Shown: one piece after another, positions 53,593 through 64,000 of the stretch
How the letters are laid out: each line of letters starts with the position of its first letter
Numbering within the stretch: the first letter of the stretch is position 1
From: Amborella trichopoda
Taxonomy: Eukaryota; Streptophyta; Magnoliopsida; Amborellales; Amborellaceae
Direction of reading: 5' to 3'
DNA length: 64,000 nt
NCBI RefSeq assembly: GCF_000471905.2
Contig: NW_006499751.1
Coordinates: 1,440,824 to 1,504,823 of the forward strand
Program-made: the position numbers and the translations under genes
Notes under the pieces: generated by a model
Databases searched by the model: none
What the model was told of the DNA's origin: nothing
What the model saw: the letters and a program-made list of their open reading frames with translations, nothing else

Positions 53593-55290
53593 TTGACTCG
53601 GGAGGTGACCAAGGCAGTCAAAACAACCAATTCTGACGACCCTCTTAACCTAAATCCCTTCTACCCCCTTCAGACAATGAAGCCTGAAGAAGAGTTCCAT
53701 GAACCCTATGCTGTGGTTATTGTTGTAGAAGAAGACCCAGCCGCTCAGCAGTCATGGTCCCAAGACCATCAGGAACCGGTCCAAACATGATCTGCATACA
53801 AGAGTCGAGCTCAGTCAGAGCACATTGGCCCCCTGCCAGCTGACATACCACGTACGACCCTTCAAGTTCGCAAGCCCATGGTTGCCACTAACATTGACCT
53901 CTAAAGTGAAACGATCAATGTAATGGTTGTAAACAAGCCCGGTAACGCTCAGGAAGAGCGCATGAACAAGTTTGTGAATATGGTGCACACAATGATAGAA
54001 AAGATCAATCGTAGCGACGCTGCACGCCAGTCGACTAACCATGAGGTCAATTCCCATCACTCTGATGGTGCACCTCCACGGCAGCCCCCTACTTCTACCT
54101 CACAGGACTATTCTGTCCCTCATCCCGTCTCTCAGACAGACATTGATGCTATGGTCACCCATAGCCTAAAGAACAGAGAAATCTCGGGGATACAGGGTGC
54201 GACACTTATCAAAGGCCATACCCCTCGTATATTAATCAGGTCCCATTTCCCTCAGATTATAAGAAAGGGAAGTTTCCTTTATTCAACGGAACCACGTCCC
54301 CAAACCAACATATTTCCCACTTTTAGGCAGCATGTCGAGAAACAGCGTAGGAAGGGAGACTTCTTCTAGGACAATTCGTTGAGACCCTCGATGGCTCGAC
54401 ATTCCAATGGTATGCCCGACTTCTTTCAAACTTAGTCCATACATCGGAGGAGATGGAGAAAATGTTCTATCAACGCTTCTATGAGGTCGAGACAGATGTT
54501 CAAATTATCGAACTTCTCACCCTGACTCAAGACCCCAATGAGCCTGTGGATCAGTTCATATTAAGATGGAGAAATTTGACTTCCTGCCATCCTAATCCTA
54601 CGCTTGAGAAGGAAGCAGTCCAAACTTGCATGCGGAACATGCCACCCGAGATCTCTTTACATGTCGAGGCCTCTAATCTGACCTCCATGTCAGCGTTGAT
54701 CTCTAAATTAGTTTGCATAGAAATTTTAACCCTCCACCATGGTGGGACACGATAACCATCTACAAGCTCAGCAAACAACCGGGGCAATGGTAGCTCTTGG
54801 AATAACACACGGGGCAGCCAACAGAAAGGGCTAATCAGTGCAGTCGTTATGGTCACTGATTCAAAGAAGGCTCCGTCCCAAACTTTGGACCTCTCTAAAG
54901 GGGTAAGCATAGCAAAGGTAACACCCCAGACTGGCAAGAAACAACAGTCATACAATCGGGTACCCCCACTAGCCAACCTTGATCGGGGTGATTATTTAAC
55001 CAGGCATAGGAACAAAGTCTCTCCCTTCGAGAAGGAATGGGTCCCTGCGTAGTTCCGGTTATTATTGGAACAGAATATGATCCAGCTTTCAAAAGCCAAG
55101 CTCCTCGAGAAGCCTAGCCTTGACACTCAGGTGAATTATTGTGGCTACCATCGGAGAATCAATCATCCTACATATGACTCCTACACGCTGAAGGATATTA
55201 TCAATGCCCTGATTTAGAAGGGTCAGATAAAGCTTGAAGACTTTAAAGAAGGCCTTTGGGGTAGCCGAGGCCTCCCATGCCGTAACCATC
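53593..55290 (+). pseudogene. gag: R8 gag (broken)
   Basis: It follows the R4 gag closely. 'LNPFYPLQTMKPEEEFHEPY', 'EERMNKFVNMVHTMIEKI', then 'MEKMFYQRFYEVETDVQIIE' and 'PVDQFILRWRNLTSCHPNPT' (54453-54605) are visible. The C-terminal segment 'YCGYHRRINHPTYDSYTLKD' (about 55139-55196) keeps Cys and both His but has Ser in place of the last Cys. Stops and shifts separate the parts (for example 53788-53790, 54367-54369, 55050-55052). Confidence 0.8.
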
Positions 55291-56980
55291 CAAAAGGAAG
55301 ATGAAATGACGGGTATCCTTTACACCTTCTTCATTATAACGCTTCAGGAAGGCATAATCACACTGAAGTAGGCAAGGCAACCCATCGCCTTGCTAAGGGG
55401 ACTGAAGAACATTGGTGCCTGTACCATCAGATAAGAGGCCATTACCTGTCAGAATTCACAAGTTTCTTTGATATATTCGCAAAGAAAATGCAGGAGTGTC
55501 AGGAGTTTTACAATCTCCCCATAAGCATCCCCAAGTCATTCCTCTCTCGGGGCAAGAAGATTTCATAAAGCAAGACCTTCCTATTAATGACTCGGACTCC
55601 AGCAAATCCTCGACTTCCCAGCCATGGATAGTCTATCATGGTCGAAGCAGACTCAAGTCCTTAAGGCGAGAAGCAGTTCTTCAAGATAGAGTTGTTCGCA
55701 AGCCCAGCGAGACGAATCAAACATCACCTCAAAAAATCAGAAAGAGACGGGCATCAAGGGCTACTCTCTGAAGAAACAAGACCGCTCAACCCACAGTCGA
55801 GCAAGAATTTCTTAGGCCCCTTCCTCCACTTACAACTTTATTGGACTTCATCCCTGCCACAATCCTTCTTCCTTCTTTATCCTGCCAAGAAGACGTTCCC
55901 GTACCATCTCCCACTCATCATATGTCCAATGAGGGTGATGACGTTAAAAGCACTCCCCAACGGTTTAAGCAAGGGAAAGATCTAAAACACCCCCTACACC
56001 CATCCAACCCTGGTGATGACGTGAAAAGCTACCTAGAATGGTCAGATGAGGGAAATGACCTTAAAAGTACCCCACCTTCTAACCCTTCTCCTTCTTCTTC
56101 TCTTGCTTCTCATTCTCTCTCTTCTACATCCCCTACGAGTACAACCTTGATATGCCTAGACTTCGAGGCTCTCGACCGAGAATTCGAAGGGATCAATATA
56201 AGCAGGACACAGCAGAAATGATTGAGAAAGACCCTGACACAGGCAACAAAATTCTTAACAGCTGCTCATGCCCTTGCAGCTAAAGCCAAGGCAGAGCCAC
56301 CTTCTTCAAAGAAGCATACCTCAGTGTGGACCCTTGAGCCGACTTTGAGCAGAGACTGAGAGAGTCAAAAGGGCAAAGCTCCTAATCTCAAGGAGCTTGC
56401 CACATGGTGAAAATTTCAGGAGCAACGAATTTCAAGAGCAATACCCACCACGGGGCAGATAAATCTCAAATCAGGGATGACATTGCAGCCTTCAACACAG
56501 AAATCGGGCACCTTGAAGTTCCCCAGTCCATCATTGCCCCCTAATCCAATGATTAGTCTGCCTATCTTACAGCTCCTTGGGCTCCTTCCTAATCCCAATA
56601 CTTCAAACAATCCACCTACTCTCCAATTCCTTGTGACCCCTTTGATCCCATACACTCAGTCTCTTCCAAAACCTCAAACTTCCGTCACTCAAACCAAGCC
56701 CGCTGTGCAATCAAGTTAGCCAGCCGACTAAAATAAACCTTTTCTACCGAAACCTGCTCCTCAACCCAAAATCAGTGGCAGGACCAGGAGCACAAGGCCT
56801 TGATCAAGAAAAGGTGAAATATGATGTGATAGGGCATCTACGGAAACTTCTGGCTCTTCTCAGTATCTACGATGCCCTCATGCTCTCAAAGGAGTACCAG
56901 ATGGATTTGGTTCAAGCACTCTTTAACCCAGAAGTGTACAACACCAAAGTAGAACCTATTTGACCCAGTAATTTTAAAAG
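55291..56980 (+). pseudogene. R8 linker and pre-protease segment
   Basis: Contains the repeated 'GDDVKS' and 'GNDLKS' motifs (55935-56070) and 'LDFEALDREFEG' as in R4, then Pro/Thr-rich text. 'KYDVIGHLRKLLALLSIYDA' and 'YQMDLVQALFNPEVYNTKVE' (56815-56960) form the conserved segment before protease in Tat/Ogre elements. R4 lacks this last part. Frame breaks are present at several points, for example the TGA at 56219-56221. Confidence 0.65.
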
Positions 56981-57080
56981 GATGTATGCCAATCACCTTT
57001 TCAGAGGACGATCTGCATCTAGGGGAAAAATTTCATAATCACCCTCTCTTTGCTATAGTAGACGTCCTAGTCTCATGACG
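56981..57080 (+). pseudogene. R8 protease N-terminus, end of retained pol
   Basis: 'PITFSEDDLHLGEKFHNHPL' (56989-57048) is the opening of the Tat/Ogre protease, before the active site. The frame then ends in TGA at 57077-57079, where the sequence passes into the TGACGTTAAAAG array. Active site, RT, RNases H and integrase are all absent from R8. Confidence 0.65.
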
Positions 57081-57725
57081 TTAAAAGGCTCAATACCATA
57101 GTCCAAACTATATGACCATAAACTGTAGCGGAGGTCTAGTTGTACGACCTTAAACCGCATGGTCCTAGTTGCATGACTTTAAACTACATAACTACAGTCC
57201 AAGCTATATGACCCTAAACCATAGTGCACGTCCTGACCGCATGACGATAAATTGCTTTGCACTGATCCTGGAGGTATGACCATAAACTCGCTCCCGCATA
57301 CACGCGCACACCATTTTACGTGCATCTTCATGCACGTCTTTCTTAACCGACCCGTGCATGTGCACTACCTCCCCAATGAGTCCATTCATTTCATCATCCT
57401 TCATCATTCCCCAGTAAGTCTCACCTGTGCTCACAAAACAGCGAACCATCCCACCACCTATACCCGTCATAAGCTAGTGGGCCACCATTTTCACCCACCT
57501 TTCATACATCATCCATCTTTCATAGGTAGCCTCGTGCTATCTTCCCAAAAGTGAGCAAAAAACCACTACCATACTCACTCCATGGCCTTCACAGATTGCC
57601 ATCATCTCTACCACGGTCCAGTTGTATGACCCTAAACTAGAGTACACGTCATGGCCGCATGATGTTAAAAGGCTTCGCAATGGTCCCGAAGGCATGACTT
57701 TAAACGTGCACTCACAAAAAATAAC
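57060..57725 (+). repeat. Tandem array with TGAC-TTAAAAG core in R8
   Basis: Repeated units of about 30-45 bp with cores such as 'catgacgttaaaagg', 'tgtacgaccttaaac', 'tgcatgactttaaact' and 'tatgaccataaact', spaced with 'ctagttg' or 'ccaagcta'. A stretch at 57290-57560 is less repetitive, and units resume at 57610-57710. It resembles the R6 array (40880-41345) in core and position. Confidence 0.7.
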
Positions 57726-59012
57726 GGGCATGGTGTATACCTTAACAAGGGCACGCCATGAGTAAAAATGACGGACGGGCATGGTCACGAAACCATGAGT
57801 AAAAGAGTTTCATGAAAATAAAACCCCGAACACGATGAAATCCTGAAAGGGCACCATGAGTAAAAATGGAAGAATAAGGGTGGACATGGCCAAAAGGTCA
57901 TGGGTAAAAGAACCCCAAATAAAAAGAAGTTTGTGAAAACCGTCTCTTTAGCGCTGCTTCCCATGTTCAAGTGAAAATCCACCAAGGACGCTTGGATCAA
58001 TAAACATGTTGATGCAGCACTCCCCTCAACAGGCAGCTTCAGCCCACACTCAAAAAAGAAAAACCCCTGGTGTCACAATTCTAGGACCCAAAAAAAAAAA
58101 ATGAACCTCAAGGAAAAAGAGGACTCGAAGAGCAGAAGGTTTGCCAAGAAAGCAAGACAAGTCTCATGAAGAAGGGCATCATTCCCAGGAGGTTACAAAT
58201 GTACTCCAAGATGCCGGAGACGCCTTGAGAAGGCTAAGTCAGCCATGACTTTGGACCTGCTATGTAACGACCTGCACAGCAGTGGGTAGGGGTTATACTC
58301 AGAGCTGGTCACCTTGATAAACTGAGGTACCCTACCCGCCAAGGAAAAACTAGTGCACAACGCAGATGAGCATCGATGAAAGGCTCTTCAACAGATCAAA
58401 CAAACAAGAAAGTCATTTCGACAAACCAAAGACACCTAGGAAGGCAAGAAACTGATAAAGCCAGGGCCAAACTTGCCAGAGATTTCAGGGTGATGCCTCG
58501 CCAAAATCCCTCCCTAGCCGACAGGCCCAGACTTTCAGGACCGGCCAACAAAATGCCCCCGATTGGACCCGGCAGGATGACAACCACATAGGTACCCTGC
58601 TTGTCAAAAGCAAACTGGTGTAGCAGCAAACAGCGCCAACTAAAGGCCCTTTAGTTGTCTATCGAATGACAAACAAACCCAGACCAAATGGGAACAATGC
58701 CCTTCGACATGGCACTCAATTGTCAGACGAGCCTGATTTTGACTGACAAGGTCCGTACAAAATCCTAAGCTTCAGAATCACAAATAGTCCATACGAGGGT
58801 GAGGACTTCCATAAGATCCCTCAAAAAGGTCTCTTCTCCCCTTAAAGTTTCCATGGACAGACCCACGAACAATGCATCCCTACGTCTGAGCATCCTAGTT
58901 GCACCATTGTGTGAATCTCCTCGGCGTTCACGTGGTCTTGTGGTTAAGAATAAAAAAGAAATAAAGCCAAAGGAAATTTTTCAAATGTTTTTCTCACATC
59001 TCTTAAAGCACA
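57726..59012 (+). mobile_element. R8 3' non-coding region
   Basis: No gene is seen. 'gggcatggt' and 'atgagtaaaa' words repeat at 57725-57915. From about 58250 to the end it resembles R1 (1-724), including 'ccctgcttgtcaaaa'. It ends in 'aaagcacaacatt' before the polypurine-like tract. Confidence 0.55.
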
Positions 59013-59030
59013 ACATTTGGTGGGGCAATC
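59013..59030 (+). other. Polypurine-tract-like site of R8
   Basis: 'tttggtggggcaatc' directly before TGTTTGAACA, aligned with the corresponding site of R1 at 708-724. Confidence 0.55.
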
Positions 59031-60341
59031 TGTTTGAACATATTTTTCAGCACCTTGGTCCTTGATGCGAAATAAAGAGGAAGCAGGTCAATAAAGCTTA
59101 CAAAATAAAGAGGAAGCAGGTCCTTGATAGTCTCAAAGTGGCCCCAGAACTGGTCAAGATCTTCATCAGCACTCCAAAACACCACCTGTCACGTTTCATT
59201 GCGATTAGACATGTCTAAGGTAGTGAACACAGAAATAATTTCAGAAAAATTGGCCTCTAGCACCCTGAAATGGATCCCGTAACTAGAGCTATATTTTTTT
59301 GTGTCAAATAACTATGGGACCACCGCCATTAGATCTGACACGATCGAAAACTCCTTTGGGACAAGTTTCAGCTTAATCGAGCACTTCAGAACAAAGTTAT
59401 GAGTAAAATACCAAAAGAAGGTAGGCCACACATTTTCCCGTGTGGCCACCCTGCACCAAAACACCATAAAAGTTGTTTGTTTTAACAATAACGAGCAGTG
59501 ACTTTCGGGGCCTATATCTCACTCGTTCCAAGTCGGATTGCTCTCAAATTTTGTGAGCATGTTCATCTCATCAGGACAAGCGTTTCCATATGTGGCACGT
59601 CCCTTGACGATGCCCGAGTAGAGAGAAAAACTAGAGAGAAGTTGCTAATCCGTGAAGAAAATTACAAAAAAGTCAGAAGCAGCATGCCTCACTCGAGCAG
59701 CCAAATCATGGCGCTCAAGGACCCGATCGGCATTAAACCAATTGTATTATGTGCGTAAGGTTCGTGGACATCTCTGGTCCGAACCCCGCGTACGATGAAT
59801 GGTTGGATTTCACACATGGAGGCGTCGAAGTTGTTGTAAATTCTTGTCACCAGATTTCAAGATTCAGGACAAAAATCCAAGATGATGAAATCATCATTCG
59901 GACATAAAATCGAGCTGCGTTTGTTGCAACATGATCATGACGGCATGCTCAGTGTGATTCAATGAAGAAAAAAAAAATCTAGGAACAAGTAAACAATTGA
60001 TCCAATTTTCAAGATTCATCCAAAATTAAAGTGTCATGATCAGGGCTCAAAAACATGATTCATGGCTCGAAATTGGTATAAAATCGATCGCCATGCCTAG
60101 CCCTACAAGAAAACAATTATCTTTTGATCAAACGGGTATCTAAGCAACCTCAAATCAGTCATGGAGGACAACGCAAATTCTCGGGCAGTAGCATGGACTG
60201 TTCTGAAATTCCACATATTGTTAGGCAGGGACAAAACAATCATTTTGCACCCATTTTTAGAATTTCTTTTAATTCAATTAAATTGTAATTAAAGTCAATT
60301 TTAGCTAGTTTTGGGCATCTACCCATGTTTGGGCCCAATTC

Positions 60342-60348
60342 TATATAA
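60342..60348 (+). promoter_or_regulatory. TATA box, family I LTR copy 4
   Basis: TATATAA in 'ctatataaacatgcaaatcc', aligned with the other copies. Confidence 0.6.
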
Positions 60349-60490
60349 ACATGCAAATCCAAATTGTAAAAGGACCATCGGTCCATTTCACACAACCGTC
60401 AATAAAGTTTCAATTTCTTCTTGAGTTCGTGGGTGCGTCTTGGAGATAGAGAGATGAGAGAGAAAAAAAGGATTGGTACCCTTTGATAAG

Positions 60491-62071
60491 GTAACTTTCT
60501 CTTTCCTCTTCTTTCTCTTTCTCTCTCCTCTCTCCTCTTCTTTCTATTTCTCTCTCCTCCCTTCTTTCTTTCTCTTTCTCACTCCTCCCCTTTTTCTCAT
60601 ATCTATCTATCTTTCTCTTTTCTTCTCATCTCTATCTCTCTCTTTTTCTCTTCTTTTCATCTCTATCTCTCTTTCTCTCTCTTCTTTTCATCTCTATCTT
60701 TCTTTCTCTCTCTTCTTTTCATCTCTATCTCTCTTCTTCCCATATTTATCTCTCTCTTCTTCCCATCCTCTATCCCCTTCTTTTGGCACAGCCTGCAAAG
60801 CTCAGCACTGATTGTGTCTTCTCTCTTTTCTCTATCTAGTACAGTCGGTGAAGCTCAGCGCCGACTGTGTCTTCTCTCTTTTCTCTATCTAGCACAATTG
60901 GCGAAGCTCAGCGTCGACTGCATCTTCTCTCTCTCTTCTTTATCTAGTACAGTCGGTAAAGCTCAACGCTGACTGTGTTCTCTCTCTTCTTTATTCATGG
61001 CAGCCGGTGAAGCCCAACGCTGACTGTGTTCTCTCTCTTCTTTGTTCAATGCAACCGATGACTCACAGCACCGACTGTATTCTCTCTCTTCTTTGTTTAA
61101 CACAGTCGGTGATGCTCAGTGCTAACTATGTTCTCTCTCTTCTTTGTCTAACATAGCTGACGAAGTTCTACGCTGACTATGATATCTCTCTCTTCTTTGT
61201 CCAACGCAGCCAGGGACGCTCAACGCTGACTGTATTCTCTCTCTCTTCTTTGTCTAATACAGCCGATGACGCTCAGTGCCGACTATGTTTTCTTCTCTTC
61301 TTTGTCCAGCGCAGCTGACGACGCTCAACGCCGATTGTGTTCTCTCTCTCTTTCTTCTTTGTCTAACACAGCCGGTGAAGCTCAACGTCGACTGTATTCT
61401 CTCTCACTTCTTTGTCTAACACAGTCGACGATGCTGAGCACCGACTGTGTCCTCTTCCTCATCTTTGTCTACCACAGCCGGCGACGCTCAACGCCGACTG
61501 TGTCCTCTTCCTTGTCTTTTCCTAATACAGCCGACGACGCCTAGCGCCGTCTGTGTTCTTTTCTTTTCTCTCACACTCTTCTCCTCCTTTCTTTCTCTCC
61601 CTCTCCTTCTTTTTATTCTCTTCTTCTTCTCTTATCTTACTTCTTATTCTTTCTTTATGATCATCATTCTTTCTGTTATTCTTTCATTTGATTAAAGAGG
61701 GGTTGAGATTAGCCTATCATGGTAGTCCTGTCATCTAGCCGTAATATTGTTGTATCAGAATTATTGTGCCCGCTTTATTGTCACGACAGACTAACCATCA
61801 TGTCTAGCTAGTTAGTATCGGTATTGATGTCTAGTAGTAATTTTGTTGAGCTGGTCTGAGTTACCGAGCCCGTTTTACTACCATGTTAAGCCAATTACCC
61901 ATCAGCTTATTCATTGTACTAATCTCTCTACCTGGTCAAATTATTCTCTCTCCCATCTTCCTTCTCTTATTCTTCTCTTCTCCTTATGAATGTGTACGTT
62001 CGCCAAAGAGACAAGGTGAGATTTGTTGACCTACCTGTCGTATAACATTTACAATATGTGTGGGATTGCAG
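60491..62071 (+). other. Predicted leader intron, LTR copy 4
   Basis: Donor AAG|GTAACTTTCTC at 60491 and acceptor TGGGATTGCAG ending at 62071, 1581 bp. The span again encloses the hairpin array and pyrimidine tracts. Confidence 0.5.
60786..61560 (+). repeat. Hairpin minisatellite in LTR copy 4
   Basis: About thirteen units with arms like ACAGTCGGTG and CGCCGACTGT; the middle is mostly AAGCTCAG rather than the AAGCCTAG of copies 1 and 3. Spacers are TCTCTCTCTTCTTTGTCTA-like. Confidence 0.8.
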
Positions 62072-62344
62072 AAAACAGGAGAGTACAGGCTAAGGGAGGC
62101 GATTCCGAACAAGTTTTACTACTGGAGGTCTTTCTTCGTGGTCTAAGAGGGCGCCCACGCGAGCCAGCCCGAGTAAGTCCCGAATCCACCTTAAATTCCT
62201 CTTTCATCAGTTGGTAATACCTGCCCTTGTTTTAGAACGAGGTTCCCAAGAGAATGATCTCAAAAGTCTTGGGTCTCCCTTGAAACCCGAGACGCGTGCC
62301 GCTCGATCATCCTGAGCCGAGGGTGAGATCGAGGCACCTAACCA

Positions 62345-62667
62345 GTCACATGTAAGTGCCCAAAAAACACGTATGTAAAGTAGCATTTCTAGCCCCAATT
62401 GCGCTCTACAATTGCATCTCCTTGATGATCGATCTCTTTCTCCTTTAATTTCAAAATGGCCTTTGTTTGTTAAATGGCCGGCCCTATCGCAAACATAAAA
62501 TCTTTTAGTAGTTCCATTCCCATCACCTTCTTTTCTAATAGTTCGTTGATGAAGCACCGAAAATCCCCATGCCTTGGGCAAGCACTTGTAAAAATTCATA
62601 AGCATCATCATGAGTTGAAAATATTTTCCCATGGTATGGATCTAGAAACTGTTTGGATTTTCTTCAA
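62345..62667 (-). pseudogene. FAR1-domain (FHY3/FAR1 or MULE-derived) gene fragment
   Basis: FAR1 domains are zinc-containing DNA-binding domains of plant transcription factors that derive from Mutator-like transposases. On the minus strand 'GKIFSTHDDAYEF' (about 62634-62596) continues in another frame as 'FYKCLPKAWGFSVLHQRTI', 'TKRFYVCDRAGHLTN' and 'RSSRRCNCRAQLGLE' (to about 62397), in the domain's usual order with its Cys residues. The frame change falls in a T run at about 62595, consistent with one extra base. After 'GLEM' the text no longer resembles the domain, possibly an intron. It abuts the LTR end. Whether the gene is a host gene or transposon-derived cannot be decided. Confidence 0.75.
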
Positions 62668-64000
62668 TTGATGCTAAGCTTCTACAACCATGGTTTCATT
62701 CAGAGGAGTTTCCATATGGTATTTTACTTATGTACCTGTGGAAAGTGTCCAAATTTTATGACAAAAAAAAAAAACAGATTCATTGCCTGTATAACAGGCC
62801 CTACATATCAAGAAATCAAAATTAATATGAAAGTAAAATAATTAAAAAATGTAGTGCTTTTGGTATTATAGCATGCCCTACATATCCATAGAAAAATCTT
62901 TCATAAAAGGATAATACATAAGACTACTTTGACAATAGGGATGCAATATATGACAATCACAAGGATATTTTTACCAATTTTTTTGATAATGTAGGGTTTT
63001 TCCACCACTAATCAACATTAAAACCCACTCAATGACAATCTTGATGTGGCTTCTCTATTTGCACTTCCATTAGGAATTTTATCAGATACTTTGCAAACGT
63101 GTTGGATCTCAATAAGGTTTACAAACAAGTCGATAATTGTAGTAGCTACAATGAACCAAATTACGAATTTGAGTGTTTCTAATTGAACCTATATTTTTTG
63201 GGGGATTTTTAAATTATATTTGGACTGAGATAATTCCATTTTATATCAATCACTTGGACTTTTAGTATTGGAGTTGCCTAAACAAACACAAATACAATTA
63301 AAAATCAAAATGAAGAGACAATACCACAGCAAAAAATCAATAAGGAAAACACCCCAAGATTAAAGTAAAAAAAAAAAAAAATCATCAAGTCCATGTTTTA
63401 GTGGGCCTATAAATTCATATTTGAGATGAACAATACGCCCTAGAGAGAGGGATTATTAGCATGCTAATTCTTCACCAAACGTGAATATATATCTTAAGTA
63501 TTTATCCATACCTTATTCAAAATCAAGATATTGAGAGTAGCTTTGAACTTAAAGCTAATATTTGGTTCTCAAAAGGCAATCCTCCATTCAATCTTCAACC
63601 AAAAAATTGGTGTTTCCCTAATAGAGGTCTTGAGGGGGAGGGATGGCAAGGCGTGAGAGAATGGTAAGGTGAGAGAGAGAATAGAGTACTTTCCTGTTTT
63701 TTTTAGGCAATAGAAATAGTATAGGGGAGGGCAAGGCAAAACGATTCGAGACGCAGAGACGATGGGGAAGGTAAGGAGGGAGGTAGAGCGAGAGAGAGAG
63801 GAGAAACGTGTAAGAGAGAGGGGATGGGCCAAAATTCAAAGTTCCGTCGTTTTTTTATTTGTTTTTAAAATTTTTAACTAAAAGTCTAAAATGCCTTTTT
63901 GTATAGGCTTTGAGTTCTTTTAATCGAGGTAATGCGAGTAAAAAGAGGTTANACAATAGACTCTAACTGAACCTATGTTTTTAACTNTAAAATCCATACG
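62668..64000. other. Non-LTR flank without a recognised gene
   Basis: A/T-rich DNA with only short frames. Read on the minus strand, 63600-63830 is CT-rich ('ctctctctcgctctacctccc'), which could be an untranslated leader of the FAR1-domain gene, but this is a guess. Two ambiguous bases lie at 63952 and 63987. No LTR features are seen. Confidence 0.5.

Larger units (their letters stand above)
59031..62344 (+). repeat. Family I LTR, copy 4 (3' LTR of R8)
   Basis: Complete from TGTTTGAACA to CACCTAACCA. It contains TATA box (60342), AATAAA (60401-60406), predicted leader intron (60491-62071) and hairpin array (60786-61560). It is followed directly by the FAR1 remnant. The bases on its right (GTCAC) do not repeat on the left side of R8. 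Confidence 0.9.

Noticed and set aside
62653..62841. Plus-strand 62-codon frame beside the FAR1 remnant
   Set aside because: Short, no similarity recognised, and it overlaps the minus-strand coding remnant.

Overview
This window is plant nuclear DNA made almost entirely of nested, decayed LTR retrotransposons. The basis is Ty3/gypsy pol domains with the plant Tat/Ogre-type layout (an extra RNase H between RT and integrase, long LTRs, long non-coding 3' regions), one Ty1/copia element with an initiator-Met-type primer site, a plant mobile domain (PMD) gene and a FAR1-domain fragment. I see no intact host gene, no rRNA or tRNA gene and no CRISPR array. The species cannot be named from the sequence. 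One assembly gap (22990-23491) and two single Ns (63952, 63987) are present.

I use R1-R8 as labels for elements and I-III for LTR families. R1 (1-724) is the 3' tail of a Tat-like element that runs into a long family III LTR (725-5104). The same LTR is followed by a primer site and the gag-protease-RT of R2 (5108-11023). R2 is cut inside its RT by a family II LTR (11024 to about 12790), which is followed by a gag/linker fragment, R3 (to 13511). R4 begins there: a family I LTR (13512-16954), primer site, an arginine/proline-rich leader reading frame, gag, RT, RNases H and integrase (to about 25210), then a repeat-rich 3' region. R5 (26819-30411) is a complete family I solo LTR with a perfect 5-bp duplication, TTGAT. 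It splits a sequence that resumes at 30417. R6 (31140 to about 43480) has the best preserved pol, then a 5.4-kb 3' region holding an antisense, intron-containing PMD gene, many short hairpin units, a tandem array, and a family II 3' LTR. R7 is a copia element (about 44100-49108). R8 (49109-62344) has two family I LTRs around an interior that keeps leader, gag and the first part of protease but has lost the rest of pol. At 62345 the sequence becomes the remnant of a FAR1-domain gene on the minus strand.

Three observations stand out. First, the antisense PMD gene in R6 can be followed through two exons with consensus splice sites, despite two stops and two one-base shifts. Second, family I LTRs carry, just downstream of TATA box and AATAAA, a predicted 1.6-1.7-kb leader intron filled with pyrimidine tracts and tandem hairpins whose paired arms change together. 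Third, R6 carries an unrelated dispersed hairpin family (GGGCGACAC, 5 nt, GTGTCGCCC), also with paired changes, both in its 3' region and in its LTR.

All coding parts are defective. Many stops fit C-to-T or G-to-A transitions, as expected for long-methylated DNA. Products are stated at domain level; element boundaries without a second LTR or a target duplication are approximate.
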